Counted from the first letter of the stretch, positions 8,086-19,310 are shown. The stretch is DNA of 64,000 bases from Serpens gallinarum (GCF_014836765.1 NZ_JACSQG010000005.1:166353-230352), one strand, 5' to 3'. Notes: a model not told the origin generated them from the letters alone. Program-made: numbers and translations.

Positions 8086-8441
8086 AATAATCTGTCCCCC
8101 TTTTTGTTTCGCAGCGTTTTCCACCTTGGATATACAGGCTACTGACTGCGGTTAAGCAGATTAACGGTGAAAAAATAGGTGGCGCCGGGAACGCGGGCGC
8201 GGCGGCTCGTCCTTGAGCGTGCGGGGCAGCAACCATGGTGGACAAGCTACGCGTTGTCCACCCTACGAATCTGGTTGTAGGCCCGCAGGAGGGTTTCGAG
8301 TTCAGGGCTTTGGGGAGGCGAGGGCAGTTGCATGATGTGGCTTTCGAGGCGGGTAATGGCTTATGCCGGCCCTTGGGCCGGCAATGGCAAGCGGTGTGGA
8401 GTCTGCCTAGGTGGGAATGAAAAATAAATCTGTCCCCTTTT
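8086..8441. repeat. Gap with two AATCTGTCCCC direct repeats, a half REP and one full REP
   Basis: Near-identical motifs AATAATCTGTCCCCC (8086-8100) and AAATAAATCTGTCCCCTT (8422-8439) bound this gap in the same orientation. Between them lie a half REP (8110-8125), a RAYT relic (8140-8226) and a complete reverse REP (8237-8267). The right-hand motif sits where the sequence changes to very AT-rich DNA. From experience, the motif GGGGACAGATTTATT is found near transposase remnants in many gammaproteobacteria. No intact gene is seen in 8031-8463. Confidence 0.65.
8140..8226 (-). pseudogene. Decayed 5' end of a second RAYT copy, start codon deleted
   Basis: This stretch aligns with the 5' end and upstream region of the intact RAYT gene (about 7008-7106): the same run through GCGGTT-GCAGATT, ACGGTGAA-AAATAGGTGGCGCC and CTCGTCCTTGAGC. 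About 16 bp covering the intact gene's ATG (around 7066-7081) are missing, and single-base changes break the frame. Nothing corresponding to the rest of the gene follows. It is a dead remnant next to a full REP, as in the intact locus. Confidence 0.8.
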
Positions 8442-8463
8442 CCTTTTTTGTCAGTCTCTTTTG

Positions 8464-9798
8464 TCACGTTTTCCTTTTCATGCCTGGCTCGTTATCTTCG
8501 GCGAGGGCAGTGTCTTTTTCTTCTTCTGTATTTAAAGGGGCTGGTTTGTATTCGAAGTCTTTTTCAAGATCTTTCGCTAGATGGCTCTTTAAAATTGCAA
8601 CTTTTAGTCTTATGCGCTCTTGAAATCTTGTTTGGTCTTCAATTTCCAGTCCGTGGGCTGCTGAGTATACGGTGTCCTTTGCAATGATTAGCAGCTTTGC
8701 CAGATTAAGACGGTCTTCATGAATTTTGAAAATTTTTGAAAAAAGCGATTTCGAAAGTTTCCATGAGTAAAGAATTCCAAGCCCAAAAACGAGTGCAAAT
8801 GGAATCCTTAAAATAAAATTTGATAAGATATCAGAGGCGCTTACGTAGTCTGTAAAAAGCAGTTTGCTAGCGCTGTGGTAAAGCTGGTAAATGCAGAAAA
8901 TTATACTCGATAAGGAAATGGTGGCTAAGATTGAATAAAGCTTGGATTGGCCTTTCCCCTCTTTTACATAGTCTCTATATTCGTCCGAGATAAGGTTTCT
9001 ATCATTTATTATAGTGGTAAGTTCGCTTTTCTTTGCTGATATGCTTTTGTTAAGATCCTTTACTTGCTCTGTTAGTTGGTCGTGGTTATTTTTTGCCTCG
9101 TTAAAATGGGTAAGCTTGTTTTGTAGATCTATGGATTGGATATTTGTTTTCTCTATTAGAAGCTCTAGTTCCTCTTCGGTTTTATTTAGCTCCTCTTCTG
9201 TTGTGGCTTTTTCTTTTGATGCCTCTATTATTTCATTTTCGAGGCTTTCTTTTTCGGATTTTAATACTTCTGACTTGGTCTCTAGTTCAAGGTTCTGTTT
9301 TTTATATTTTTCAATTTTTGATTCTATATTGTAAATCGTGTCTATCGTTGTTTTTATTTTTTCTGAGATTTCAGCAAATTGTGAAAATGGATAGCCTATT
9401 ATTTTTATTTTATTTGCCTCTGGCTTTACGAGTATGTGGTTGGATTTTATTTTGATGCCAAGGGCTATGGAATTTACCATGAATTGTGCGGTGGTATCGT
9501 TGAGCTTTGTTGGCTTTGGTATTATCTTCTTTGTCCCAGCATTAATTTCTAATGCAATGTCCTTGATTATTTCTCCGGCATTTCCAGAAATCTCAATTCT
9601 TCTTATGAAGGCAGGCTCATTAACGTGTATACCGCGCTCTTTTTTCTCAATTCCAATATGAGTTTGGTTTTCAGGGTCTAGTAATGGTGAATATTTTGCT
9701 GTTGTGGTGAAGAATTCATTTATTATTGTTGGGGCGCTTGGGATTTCTTGTTTAAGTTCTTCTATCGATTGCGTTAAATCGTTCATTTTCTGATCCAT
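8464..9798 (-). CDS. AT-rich coiled-coil membrane protein of unknown function
   Basis: A 444-residue protein I do not recognise. Residues ~50-150 look like a beta-rich domain. About 155-275 is a long Glu/Lys-rich coiled coil; two hydrophobic segments follow (about 283-303 and 320-345), then a charged helical tail. Codons are strongly biased to A/T, with many ATT, AAA, TTA and AGA, unlike every neighbour, which signals recent transfer. The ATG at 9798 lies three bases past the nrdB terminator stem, so no normal ribosome site is possible there; the ATG at 9786 is an alternative and a GTG at 9813 lies inside the stem. A role in membrane-linked phage defence is possible but unproven. Confidence 0.75.
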   Translation of the reverse strand: MDQKMNDLTQSIEELKQEIPSAPTIINEFFTTTAKYSPLLDPENQTHIGIEKKERGIHVNEPAFIRRIEISGNAGEIIKDIALEINAGTKKIIPKPTKLNDTTAQFMVNSIALGIKIKSNHILVKPEANKIKIIGYPFSQFAEISEKIKTTIDTIYNIESKIEKYKKQNLELETKSEVLKSEKESLENEIIEASKEKATTEEELNKTEEELELLIEKTNIQSIDLQNKLTHFNEAKNNHDQLTEQVKDLNKSISAKKSELTTIINDRNLISDEYRDYVKEGKGQSKLYSILATISLSSIIFCIYQLYHSASKLLFTDYVSASDILSNFILRIPFALVFGLGILYSWKLSKSLFSKIFKIHEDRLNLAKLLIIAKDTVYSAAHGLEIEDQTRFQERIRLKVAILKSHLAKDLEKDFEYKPAPLNTEEEKDTALAEDNEPGMKRKT

Positions 9799-9800
9799 AA

Positions 9801-9825
9801 GAAAGCCCCGCACTAGGCGGGGCTT
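9801..9825 (-). terminator. Rho-independent terminator of nrdB
   Basis: A perfect 9-bp stem AAGCCCCGC/GCGGGGCTT (9803-9811 with 9817-9825) closes a 5-nt loop. Read on the minus strand it is followed by TTTCTTAT. It ends the nrdAB transcript 70 bp after the nrdB stop, and the foreign AT-rich gene starts immediately after it. Confidence 0.85.
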
Positions 9826-9894
9826 CTTAATTCAGCTCATCCCCTACATCCATGGCGGGCGTAGGTCGAACCGTATAGCAATGTCAAGGTGCTA

Positions 9895-11145
9895 TCAATC
9901 CCAGCTCAACGCCCCACCCGTCTGATACTCAATCACCCGTGTCTCAAAGAAGTTCTTCTCCTTCTTCAAGTCCATGATTTCCGACATCCACGGGAACGGG
10001 TTGGTGGTGCCCGGGTACTCTTCCTTGAGGCCAATCTGCGTCAATCGGCGGTTGGCGATGAATTTGAGGTAGTCCTCCATCATCGCGGCGTTCATGCCGA
10101 GCACACCACGGGGCATGGTGTCGCGGGCGTATTCGATTTCCAGTTGGGTGCCCTGCAGGATCATCTGCGTCGCTTCGTCCTTCATGGCGTCGTCCCACAG
10201 GTGTGGGTTTTCGATCTTGATCTGGTTGATCACGTCGATGCCGAAGTTCAGGTGCATGGATTCGTCGCGCAGGATGTATTGGAACTGCTCGGCGGTGCCG
10301 GTCATCTTGTTGCGGCGGCCCATGGAGAGGATCTGGGTGAAGCCGCAGTAGAAGAAGATGCCCTCCAGCACGCAGTAGTAGGCGATCAGGTTGCGCAGGA
10401 ATTCCTTGTCGGTCTCCACCGTGCCGGTATTGAACATCGGGTCGGAGATCGAGCGGGTGTACTTGAGGCCCCAGCTGGCCTTTTTCGCGACGCTGGGAAT
10501 CTCGTGGTACATGTTGAAGATCTCGCCTTCATCCATGCCGAGGGATTCGATGCAGTACTGGTAGGCGTGGGTGTGGATCGCCTCTTCGAAGGCCTGGCGC
10601 AGGATGTACTGGCGGCATTCGGGGTTGGTGATCAGGCGGTACACGGCCAGCACCAGGTTGTTGGCGACCAGGCTGTCGGCGGTGGAGAAGAAGCCCAGGT
10701 TGCGCTTGACGATGCGGCGCTCGTCTTCGGAGAGGCCGTCCTGGCTTTTCCACAGGGCGATGTCGGCGGTCATGTTGACCTCTTGCGGCATCCAGTGGTT
10801 GGCGCAGCCATCGAGGTATTTCTGCCAGGCCCAGTCGTACTTGAAGGGCACGAGCTGGTTGAGGTCGGCGCGGGCGTTGATCATTTGCTTGTCGCCGACT
10901 TGCACGCGAGCGGAGGAGCCTTCCAGCTCGTCCAGACCTTCCTGGATGTCGAGGGCGTTCAGCGCGGCCTTGGCGCGGGCCACGGCGGCGGAGTCGTCGG
11001 CGGCGACGGCGCGGGCTTGCTGCACGATGCCGGCGGCCTGGCCGTCGAGGTGTTCAAGGCCCTGGGCGGCGGCGTTGGGGGCGCTCGCCGGTTGGGCGGT
11101 GGTTTGGCCTTCTTCGGGCTTGTCGAATTCGTCCCAGCTCAGCAT
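9895..11145 (-). CDS. nrdB: Ribonucleoside-diphosphate reductase class Ia, beta subunit
   Basis: A 416-residue di-iron/tyrosyl-radical subunit that with NrdA reduces ribonucleotides to deoxyribonucleotides. The start at 11145 ([13 protein letters not shown]) follows AGGAG. Metal-ligand carboxylates and histidines can be seen in helices such as [15 protein letters not shown] and [13 protein letters not shown]. The N-terminal ~80 residues are a low-complexity Ala/Gln-rich extension typical of Pseudomonas NrdB. It lies 322 bp downstream of nrdA on the same strand and ends at a strong terminator. Confidence 0.97.
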   Translation of the reverse strand: MLSWDEFDKPEEGQTTAQPASAPNAAAQGLEHLDGQAAGIVQQARAVAADDSAAVARAKAALNALDIQEGLDELEGSSARVQVGDKQMINARADLNQLVPFKYDWAWQKYLDGCANHWMPQEVNMTADIALWKSQDGLSEDERRIVKRNLGFFSTADSLVANNLVLAVYRLITNPECRQYILRQAFEEAIHTHAYQYCIESLGMDEGEIFNMYHEIPSVAKKASWGLKYTRSISDPMFNTGTVETDKEFLRNLIAYYCVLEGIFFYCGFTQILSMGRRNKMTGTAEQFQYILRDESMHLNFGIDVINQIKIENPHLWDDAMKDEATQMILQGTQLEIEYARDTMPRGVLGMNAAMMEDYLKFIANRRLTQIGLKEEYPGTTNPFPWMSEIMDLKKEKNFFETRVIEYQTGGALSWD

Positions 11146-11259
11146 GGCGGTTTCTCCTGATTGGGGACCGGTCCGTGCCCGGTCGAAAGGTTTGATGGCT
11201 TTTGGTGTGCACGCAAAAGCGCGGAATGTGTTGTGTCTTTGGGCTGTGGCGTGGCGCCC

Positions 11260-11320
11260 ATTGGTGGATGCATAAAGCGGCACCCTACAAGGTCGGTTCG
11301 CGAGCGAGCCCGCTCTTACA
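11260..11320. repeat. REP elements in the nrdA-nrdB gap
   Basis: The 322-bp gap between nrdA and nrdB (11146-11467) holds no gene. At 11297-11320 is a palindrome of the widespread Pseudomonas REP type (TTCGCGAGCGAGCCCGCTC followed by TTACA), and at 11260-11290 a decayed copy of the GTGGATG...CACCCTAC family. Further GAGCGAGTGAGCGC-type inverted repeats follow to 11365. This is a different REP family from the one at the RAYT locus. Confidence 0.65.
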
Positions 11321-11467
11321 AACTCAGCTCGGGTGTGAGCGCGAAACTGAGCGAGTGAGCGCTAGGCGTCGGGTTGCTTTGGCCCCGGAGCGTACTGTTG
11401 TACGTGAGGAGCCGAAGCGGCCCGGCAACAACGCGTGCGCCGCTCAGGTTCGTGCGTCAGTTAACGT

Positions 11468-14365
<2,898 letters not shown>

Positions 14366-14527
14366 GGGGATCTCCGCATCTCCAATGGTCGGCATCCGTT
14401 GATTGGGACGCCTCACGTCTTACTGCTAAAACAAAACGCGCACGCCTGCGAACTGCGCCGGCGTGGGCATGGGTAATTCGGAACGGGTCTGGCCTACATC
14501 AAAATGCCTTCCTGGCGCCCAGTCCGC

Positions 14528-14649
14528 TGGAGGAAAACCTCCAACACAACCCCTAGTGGTTGCTGAGGTTGCTTCGCTGCTGCGACCCGCTGTCGGGGGA
14601 GCATCCGAAGCAACCTCAGTCTGGTCTGCAATCAGTCCGTCAGGGGTTG
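14528..14649 (-). other. Long structured element in the nrdA leader
   Basis: Three nested or adjacent perfect stems lie upstream of nrdA: TGGAGG/CCTCCA around AAAA (14528-14543), an 8-bp outer stem CAACCCCT/AGGGGTTG (14547-14554 with 14642-14649), and inside it a 14-bp stem CTGAGGTTGCTTCG (14563-14576) with its exact complement at 14606-14619. This is far more pairing than chance allows in 120 bp. It may be a cis-acting RNA controlling nrdA or an independent structured transcript. I do not recognise it as a named riboswitch. Confidence 0.55.
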
Positions 14650-14734
14650 CAGAAACAAGGTGTTTAGGCTAGTCGGTCGAGCGTTTTTCGGTCTCGTCCG
14701 GTTAGAGTCCTGTAGTGCCTACTGGTTCATCTGA

Positions 14735-14750
14735 ACACAATATGTAGGGG
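14735..14750. promoter_or_regulatory. Candidate NrdR box 1
   Basis: ACACAATATGTAGGGG matches the NrdR consensus (ACACWATATATWGTGT) well in its left and central part and poorly in the last three bases. NrdR represses ribonucleotide reductase genes when dATP is high. It lies about 370 bp upstream of nrdA. Confidence 0.5.
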
Positions 14751-14818
14751 TCATTGCTGAATAAGATACAGGATATTGATTGCGTACGGGCGTGGCAAGA
14801 TAGCGGGTAGTGGCCATC

Positions 14819-14827
14819 TGTGGATAA
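14819..14827. promoter_or_regulatory. Candidate DnaA box
   Basis: TGTGGATAA is the complement of the strict DnaA box TTATCCACA. DnaA is known to regulate nrdAB in E. coli, so a box between the two NrdR-type sites upstream of nrdA is plausible, though a 9-mer can occur by chance. Confidence 0.4.
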
Positions 14828-14936
14828 GTCTGTGGGTTAGCTTTGCGTAACCGGCTGTAGCGGGCGTCTGGGCGATCTTTGCTGTTTTTGTCATTTTGCG
14901 ACCTTGGCAGCAGAGTTTTTTTGTCGTCGGGGCAAA

Positions 14937-14952
14937 ACACTATATGTTGTGT
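14937..14952. promoter_or_regulatory. NrdR box 2 between nrdA and the two-component genes
   Basis: ACACTATATGTTGTGT is an almost perfect 16-bp NrdR palindrome. It is 202 bp from box 1, much farther than the usual ~30 bp pair. It sits in the divergent gap 14366-15043, so it could act on nrdA, or on the response-regulator gene starting 92 bp away, or both. Confidence 0.75.
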
Positions 14953-15043
14953 TTTCCCGTTGAAAATGGCATGGCCTGTGCAGACGTGGGCAGATTGCTA
15001 CAATGCCGGCCTTTTCGGGCTGTATCGATAGGGAGGGCGGCGC

Positions 15044-15760
15044 ATGGAACAGGACTGCTGGCGAATCTTGATCGTCGAGGATGACTTGCGCCTGGCCGAG
15101 CTCACCCGTGATTACCTGGTCGCCCACGGCCTACGGGTGGATATCGAATCTGACGGCGCCCAGGCAGCGGCGCGCATTATTGATGAACGCCCCGATCTGG
15201 TGATTCTCGACCTGATGCTGCCCGGCGTGGACGGGCTGTCGATCTGCAAGCAGGTGCGCCCGGCATACGCGGGGCCGATCCTGATGCTTACGGCGCGTAC
15301 GGACGACACGGACCAGGTGCAGGGGTTGGAGTCCGGCGCCGACGATTATGTGTGCAAACCGGTGCGCCCGCTGGTGCTGCTGGCGCGTATCCGCGCCTTG
15401 CTGCGCCGTCGGGAAGGTGCTGGCGAAGTGGAAGGCACGCCGCAGCGCCTGGAGTTCGGCGCCCTGCGTCTGGACAACGCCCGCCGCGAAGCCTGGTTGG
15501 GCGAGGAATTGATCGATCTGACCGGCGCCGAGTTCGACCTGCTCTGGCTGCTGGCGGTGAATGCTGGGCGCATCCTGTCTCGCGAGGAAATCTTCAACGC
15601 CCTGCGCGGCATCGAATACGACGGCCAGGATCGCTCCATCGACGTGCGCATCTCGCGTATCCGCCCAAAAATCGGCGATGACCCGGTGTTGCCGCGCCTG
15701 ATCAAGACCATTCGCGGCAAGGGTTATCTGTTTGTGCGCGAGGCGGCCGAGGAGCTGTAA
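15044..15760 (+). CDS. OmpR-family response regulator (RstA-like)
   Basis: A 238-residue response regulator. The receiver domain (residues 1-120) has Asp13/Asp14, the phospho-acceptor Asp56 in VILDLMLP and Lys105 in CKPVRP. Residues ~135-235 are an OmpR/PhoB winged helix ending in RLIKTIRGKGYLF. GGGAGGG precedes the start. The partner kinase follows 45 bp later. The position beside nrdA matches the PA1157/PA1158 pair of P. aeruginosa, and the protein resembles RstA; the signal it responds to is unknown. Confidence 0.9.
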   Translation: MEQDCWRILIVEDDLRLAELTRDYLVAHGLRVDIESDGAQAAARIIDERPDLVILDLMLPGVDGLSICKQVRPAYAGPILMLTARTDDTDQVQGLESGADDYVCKPVRPLVLLARIRALLRRREGAGEVEGTPQRLEFGALRLDNARREAWLGEELIDLTGAEFDLLWLLAVNAGRILSREEIFNALRGIEYDGQDRSIDVRISRIRPKIGDDPVLPRLIKTIRGKGYLFVREAAEEL

Positions 15761-15805
15761 TAGCGCGCAGGTGCTGCTGCTTTTTTCCCAATTGATGGAC
15801 GGCCC

Positions 15806-17422
15806 GTGAACTCGATTTTTCTGCGCATTTATGCCGGCATGCTCGCCACCCTGGTGCTGGTTGCCTTGCTAGGTGTGGGCAGCCTGCAACTGGTCAACGG
15901 CTTGCGCGTCGATCATTACCGCGAGCGCTTGGCCAGCGGCACCTTTCATCTGATGGCCGACAACCTGACGTCGATGAATGCTGTGGAACGTCAACGGGCC
16001 ACGGCGTTATGGGAGCGCATGCTGGGTGTGCCGCTGCGCTTGCAGCATCTTTCCGAGTTGCCGCTGGATGCACCCTCGCGCGGTCGCCTGATGCGCGGTC
16101 AGGTACTGGTCCAGCAGAGCGGCACGCAGCCTTCGATGGTGTACGTACTGGTCAGCCGAGCGGAGCAACTGTTGCTCACCGCCAGCGTGGGACAGGTCAG
16201 CGAACAGCTGGCGCGCGCCACCCTGTATTTGCTGATGGATGAACTGGCGCGTTACCCCATGATCGAGCAGCCGCGTCGGCTGGAGGCGTTGAAGGCAGAG
16301 AAGGATTTCGGCTTCGCGGTGAACCTGCTGCCCATCGAGCGTATTGAAATGGACGCCGACCAGCGCCGACGGGTCGCGGAGGGCGATACGGTCATGGCGC
16401 TGGGCAGGGGGGGCGAGTCAATTCGGGTGATCGCCAGCATGGTGGCTTCGCCCTGGGTGCTCGAGTTGGGCCCGTTGTACCGCATGAACCCCTATCCGCC
16501 ACACCTGTTGGTGCTTTTCGTGGCGCTGGGTCTCAGCCTGATCGGCCTGACGCTGTATTGGCTGGTGCGTCGACTGGAGCGTCGCTTGCGCGGCCTGGAA
16601 GCCGCCGCGACGCGGATCGCCGCCGGCAGCCTGGAGACCCGCGTTCCGGAGGTGGGTACCGATTCGGTGGGCCGTCTGGCCGTGGCCTTCAACGTCATGG
16701 CCGAGCACCTGCAACGGCTGCTGTCGATGCAACGCGAACTGGTGCGCGCGGTGTCCCATGAATTGCGCACGCCGGTGGCGCGGTTGCGTTTTGGTCTGGA
16801 GATGGTCGGCGAGGCGCCGGATGCCACCAGCCGGGGCAAATACTTGGCGGGTATGGACCACGATATCCAAGAACTCGACCGGTTGGTGGACGAGATGCTG
16901 GTTTACGCACGCCTGGAGCAGGGTTCGCCGGCGCTGAACTTCCAGGAGGTCCGGCTGGAGGCGCTGCTCGATCAGGTGATCGATGAACTGGCCCCGCTAC
17001 GTGCCGACGTGCGCATCGAACGCGGGCTATGGCAGCCGGCGCAGGACGGTTCGGGCAGCACAGTCGAAGCCGAGCCGCGTTACTTGCACCGCGCGGTGCA
17101 GAACCTGGTGAGTAATGCCCTGCGCCACGCGGAATCCAAGGTGCGCGTCAGTTTTACTGTGGGCATGAACCGTTGTCGAATCGATATCGAGGATGACGGA
17201 CCGGGTGTGCCGGAAGAAGCTTGGGAACGAATCTTCACCACGCCATTCCTGCGTCTGGATGACAGCCGCACGCGCGCGTCGGGTGGGCACGGCCTGGGGT
17301 TGTCCATCGTGCGTCGCATCATCTACTGGCACCGCGGGCGCGCACTGATTGGTCGCAGCGCGTTGGGCGGCGCGCAGTTCAGCCTGGTCTGGCCGCGCCG
17401 CCAGCACGAAGGCGAACAGTAA
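15806..17422 (+). CDS. Sensor histidine kinase (RstB-like) partner of the upstream regulator
   Basis: A 538-residue inner-membrane kinase starting with GTG. It has a membrane helix at about residues 9-30, a periplasmic domain to ~225, a second helix near 230-252, then HAMP, the phospho-acceptor in RAVSHELRTPVARLRF (about residue 318), and the ATP-binding N box (AVQNLVSNALRHA), G1 (DDGPGVP) and G2 (GGHGLGLSIV). It phosphorylates the response regulator encoded just upstream. The 250 bp after it hold no recognisable gene. Confidence 0.92.
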   Translation: MNSIFLRIYAGMLATLVLVALLGVGSLQLVNGLRVDHYRERLASGTFHLMADNLTSMNAVERQRATALWERMLGVPLRLQHLSELPLDAPSRGRLMRGQVLVQQSGTQPSMVYVLVSRAEQLLLTASVGQVSEQLARATLYLLMDELARYPMIEQPRRLEALKAEKDFGFAVNLLPIERIEMDADQRRRVAEGDTVMALGRGGESIRVIASMVASPWVLELGPLYRMNPYPPHLLVLFVALGLSLIGLTLYWLVRRLERRLRGLEAAATRIAAGSLETRVPEVGTDSVGRLAVAFNVMAEHLQRLLSMQRELVRAVSHELRTPVARLRFGLEMVGEAPDATSRGKYLAGMDHDIQELDRLVDEMLVYARLEQGSPALNFQEVRLEALLDQVIDELAPLRADVRIERGLWQPAQDGSGSTVEAEPRYLHRAVQNLVSNALRHAESKVRVSFTVGMNRCRIDIEDDGPGVPEEAWERIFTTPFLRLDDSRTRASGGHGLGLSIVRRIIYWHRGRALIGRSALGGAQFSLVWPRRQHEGEQ

Positions 17423-17673
17423 GCGCCGGCATTTTCAGGTAGGCGGTGGGCCGCCCGGCCACGCCGCAGCAGGGTGAGACCGGTGTGAATGAAGTAGGGC
17501 TGCGTCGCTCGCTGCACGGTGTTGGGATGGAAAACACAACGTTTCACGAGCACCCCGCCAGCGGAGCATCAGGCTAAAAAGATGGGCTGCCCGGCGACTC
17601 AGTGCGTTTATCTGTGCAGCCAGCAACGGGCGAGGAGCCCTACAACGGTGCACATGAAAGTTGTCGGCCTCAG

Positions 17674-18501
17674 TCAGGCCGCTTCCTTGGCAAATTCCAC
17701 CTGATAGCGCTCCATCAATACGCGGTTGTCATGCTGCCAGGGGTGGAAGTCGCGGCGATAGAAATCCAGGTAGTCGCGTACCAGCGGGCGGAAGATGCCG
17801 CGGCTGCCCCACAGCCAGACCAGACCGTTGCGCCAGACGCGCCAGTTCCACAGCAAGCCGTCGCGCTTGAGCATATGCCGCATCCCTTTGAGGGTGTCCC
17901 AGGTGAAGAAGAGGGTGCTCTGCACCATGGCCCGGCGGCGCAGCCAGGGACTGCCACACACCTGTTGATACACATCGAAGGCCACCGCCTTGTGCTCGGT
18001 TTCCTCCAGCGCGTGCCAGCGCCACAGGCGGGCCAGACGCGGATCGGCGCCGTCCATCCAGGCGGGATTGCTGAGCAGGGCGTTGGCCAAAATGGCGGTC
18101 AGGTGTTCCACCGCACAAGTGGCGGCCAATTGCAGTTCGGGTGACAGATGCCGTTTGACGAATGCGAGGCGTCGCTGCAAACCGCGCTCCAGGTAGTCGA
18201 TGTTGTAGCCCAGATCGCGCAGGCGTTGGTTGTAGTCCTGATGCTCACGGCTGTGATGGCCTTCCTGGCCGATAAAGCCGCGTATCTCTTCACGCAATTC
18301 AGGGTCTTCGATCTGGTCGCGAAACAGCCGCACGGAGTCGATGAAAAAACGTTCGCCATCGGGGAACAGCACCGACATGGCATTGAAAAAGTGACTCTTA
18401 AATGCATCCCCACTGTGCCAATGACGCGGCAATGGGCTGGGCAGGTCAAAATCCGGCTGGCGCGGGCGGATGTGCAAGCCTTCAGGGGTCAGACGGGGCA
18501 T
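17674..18501 (-). CDS. Predicted metal-dependent hydrolase (PF10118-type)
   Basis: A 275-residue all-helical protein with repeated Glu/His helices: GQEGHHSREH (residues ~91-100), CAVEHLTAI (~129) and WHALEETEHKAVAFDVY (~162-178). These resemble the di-iron four-helix-bundle pattern of the family annotated as predicted metal-dependent hydrolases. The reaction is not known. It has no obvious operon partner and is divergent from the ACP phosphodiesterase gene. Confidence 0.8.
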   Translation of the reverse strand: MPRLTPEGLHIRPRQPDFDLPSPLPRHWHSGDAFKSHFFNAMSVLFPDGERFFIDSVRLFRDQIEDPELREEIRGFIGQEGHHSREHQDYNQRLRDLGYNIDYLERGLQRRLAFVKRHLSPELQLAATCAVEHLTAILANALLSNPAWMDGADPRLARLWRWHALEETEHKAVAFDVYQQVCGSPWLRRRAMVQSTLFFTWDTLKGMRHMLKRDGLLWNWRVWRNGLVWLWGSRGIFRPLVRDYLDFYRRDFHPWQHDNRVLMERYQVEFAKEAA

Positions 18502-18653
18502 GGACGGCTCCAGAGTTGAGGAGGAATGGCTATGGCGAGTCCATCTTTGCTATTCATCACCAAGACGCGTACCGATCTTTAGCAGGGCTGAACTGCAGAT
18601 TCCAGGAGACTGTCGGCGTGCCGAAGCCGCGCCAATGGAATAAGCTGCGAACC

Positions 18654-19232
18654 ATGAACTACTTGGCACATCTGCACCTGGGCGGGCCGGCGCCGGCGCA
18701 ACTGCTCGGCAGCCTGTACGGCGATTTCGTCAAAGGCCGGCTGGACGGTCGTTATCCCGCGGACATCGAAGCGGCGATCCGCCTGCATCGACGCATCGAC
18801 ATGTTTACCGACAGCCATCCGCTGATTTTTGAGGCCCGGATGCGCTTCCCGGCTGCGCGGCGGCGCACCTCGGGCATTCTACTCGACCTGTTTTTCGATC
18901 ATTGCCTGGCCAATGCCTGGGAGGACTACGCCAGCGAGCCGCTGCCGGCCTTCACCACGCGGGTTTATCAGGTGCTGGCCGATGAGGCGCATCTGCCGGG
19001 GCACCTGGCGCAGATTGCGCCGCGCATGGCTGCGCAGGACTGGCTGGGCAGTTACCGCGACTTCAGCGTGCTGGAGCGGGTCGTTGCCAGCATGCGCCGA
19101 CGCTTGTCCCGGCCCGCATTGCTCGACGACGCCGAGCTGGAGCTGGAGCGCCTGTATGAACCGCTGTGCAAGGATTTCCGGGCGTTTTATCCGGAGTTGA
19201 TGGCCTTTGCTGAGCGTGAGCTCAATTCCTAA
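18654..19232 (+). CDS. acpH: Acyl-carrier-protein phosphodiesterase
   Basis: A 192-residue AcpH-family protein that removes the phosphopantetheine arm from holo-ACP, giving apo-ACP. It begins MNYLAHLHL, the family signature, and carries the HD-like metal motif LHRRIDMFTDSHP (about residues 42-54) and LDLFFDHCLA. The start is the ATG at 18654, although the frame is open upstream. The length matches E. coli AcpH. A BIME-like repeat pair follows its stop. Confidence 0.92.
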   Translation: MNYLAHLHLGGPAPAQLLGSLYGDFVKGRLDGRYPADIEAAIRLHRRIDMFTDSHPLIFEARMRFPAARRRTSGILLDLFFDHCLANAWEDYASEPLPAFTTRVYQVLADEAHLPGHLAQIAPRMAAQDWLGSYRDFSVLERVVASMRRRLSRPALLDDAELELERLYEPLCKDFRAFYPELMAFAERELNS

Positions 19233-19235
19233 ATC

Positions 19236-19310
19236 CGTAGGGTGGATGTCGCTTTTCACATCCACCCATTAACCGTGCTCGGTGGACAGGGAAAACGTTG
19301 TCCACCCTAC
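19236..19310. repeat. REP pair between acpH and olsA
   Basis: Two hairpins face each other between convergent genes: 19236-19267 (CGTAGGGTGGATG...CATCCACCC) and 19281-19310 (GGTGGACAGGG...TTGTCCACCCTAC). They share the GTAG/CTAC feet with the RAYT-associated REPs about 12 kb away but differ in the hairpin core. Confidence 0.8.

Noticed and set aside
8464..9798. Assignment of the AT-rich gene as ZorA or another named defence protein
   Set aside because: Only coiled-coil and membrane-helix layout is shared; no MotA-like or other diagnostic motif is visible.
6071..9830. CRISPR array or prophage
   Set aside because: The repeats are palindromic REP units of unequal spacing with RAYT pieces between them; there are no cas genes, phage structural genes or integrase.
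9889..11160. 423-codon open frame opposite nrdB
   Set aside because: Antisense shadow of nrdB with no domain, start signal or neighbour support.
14366..15043. Possible cobalamin riboswitch upstream of nrdA
   Set aside because: No B12-box-like sequence was seen, and class Ia reductases are not usually under such control; only the stems are reported.
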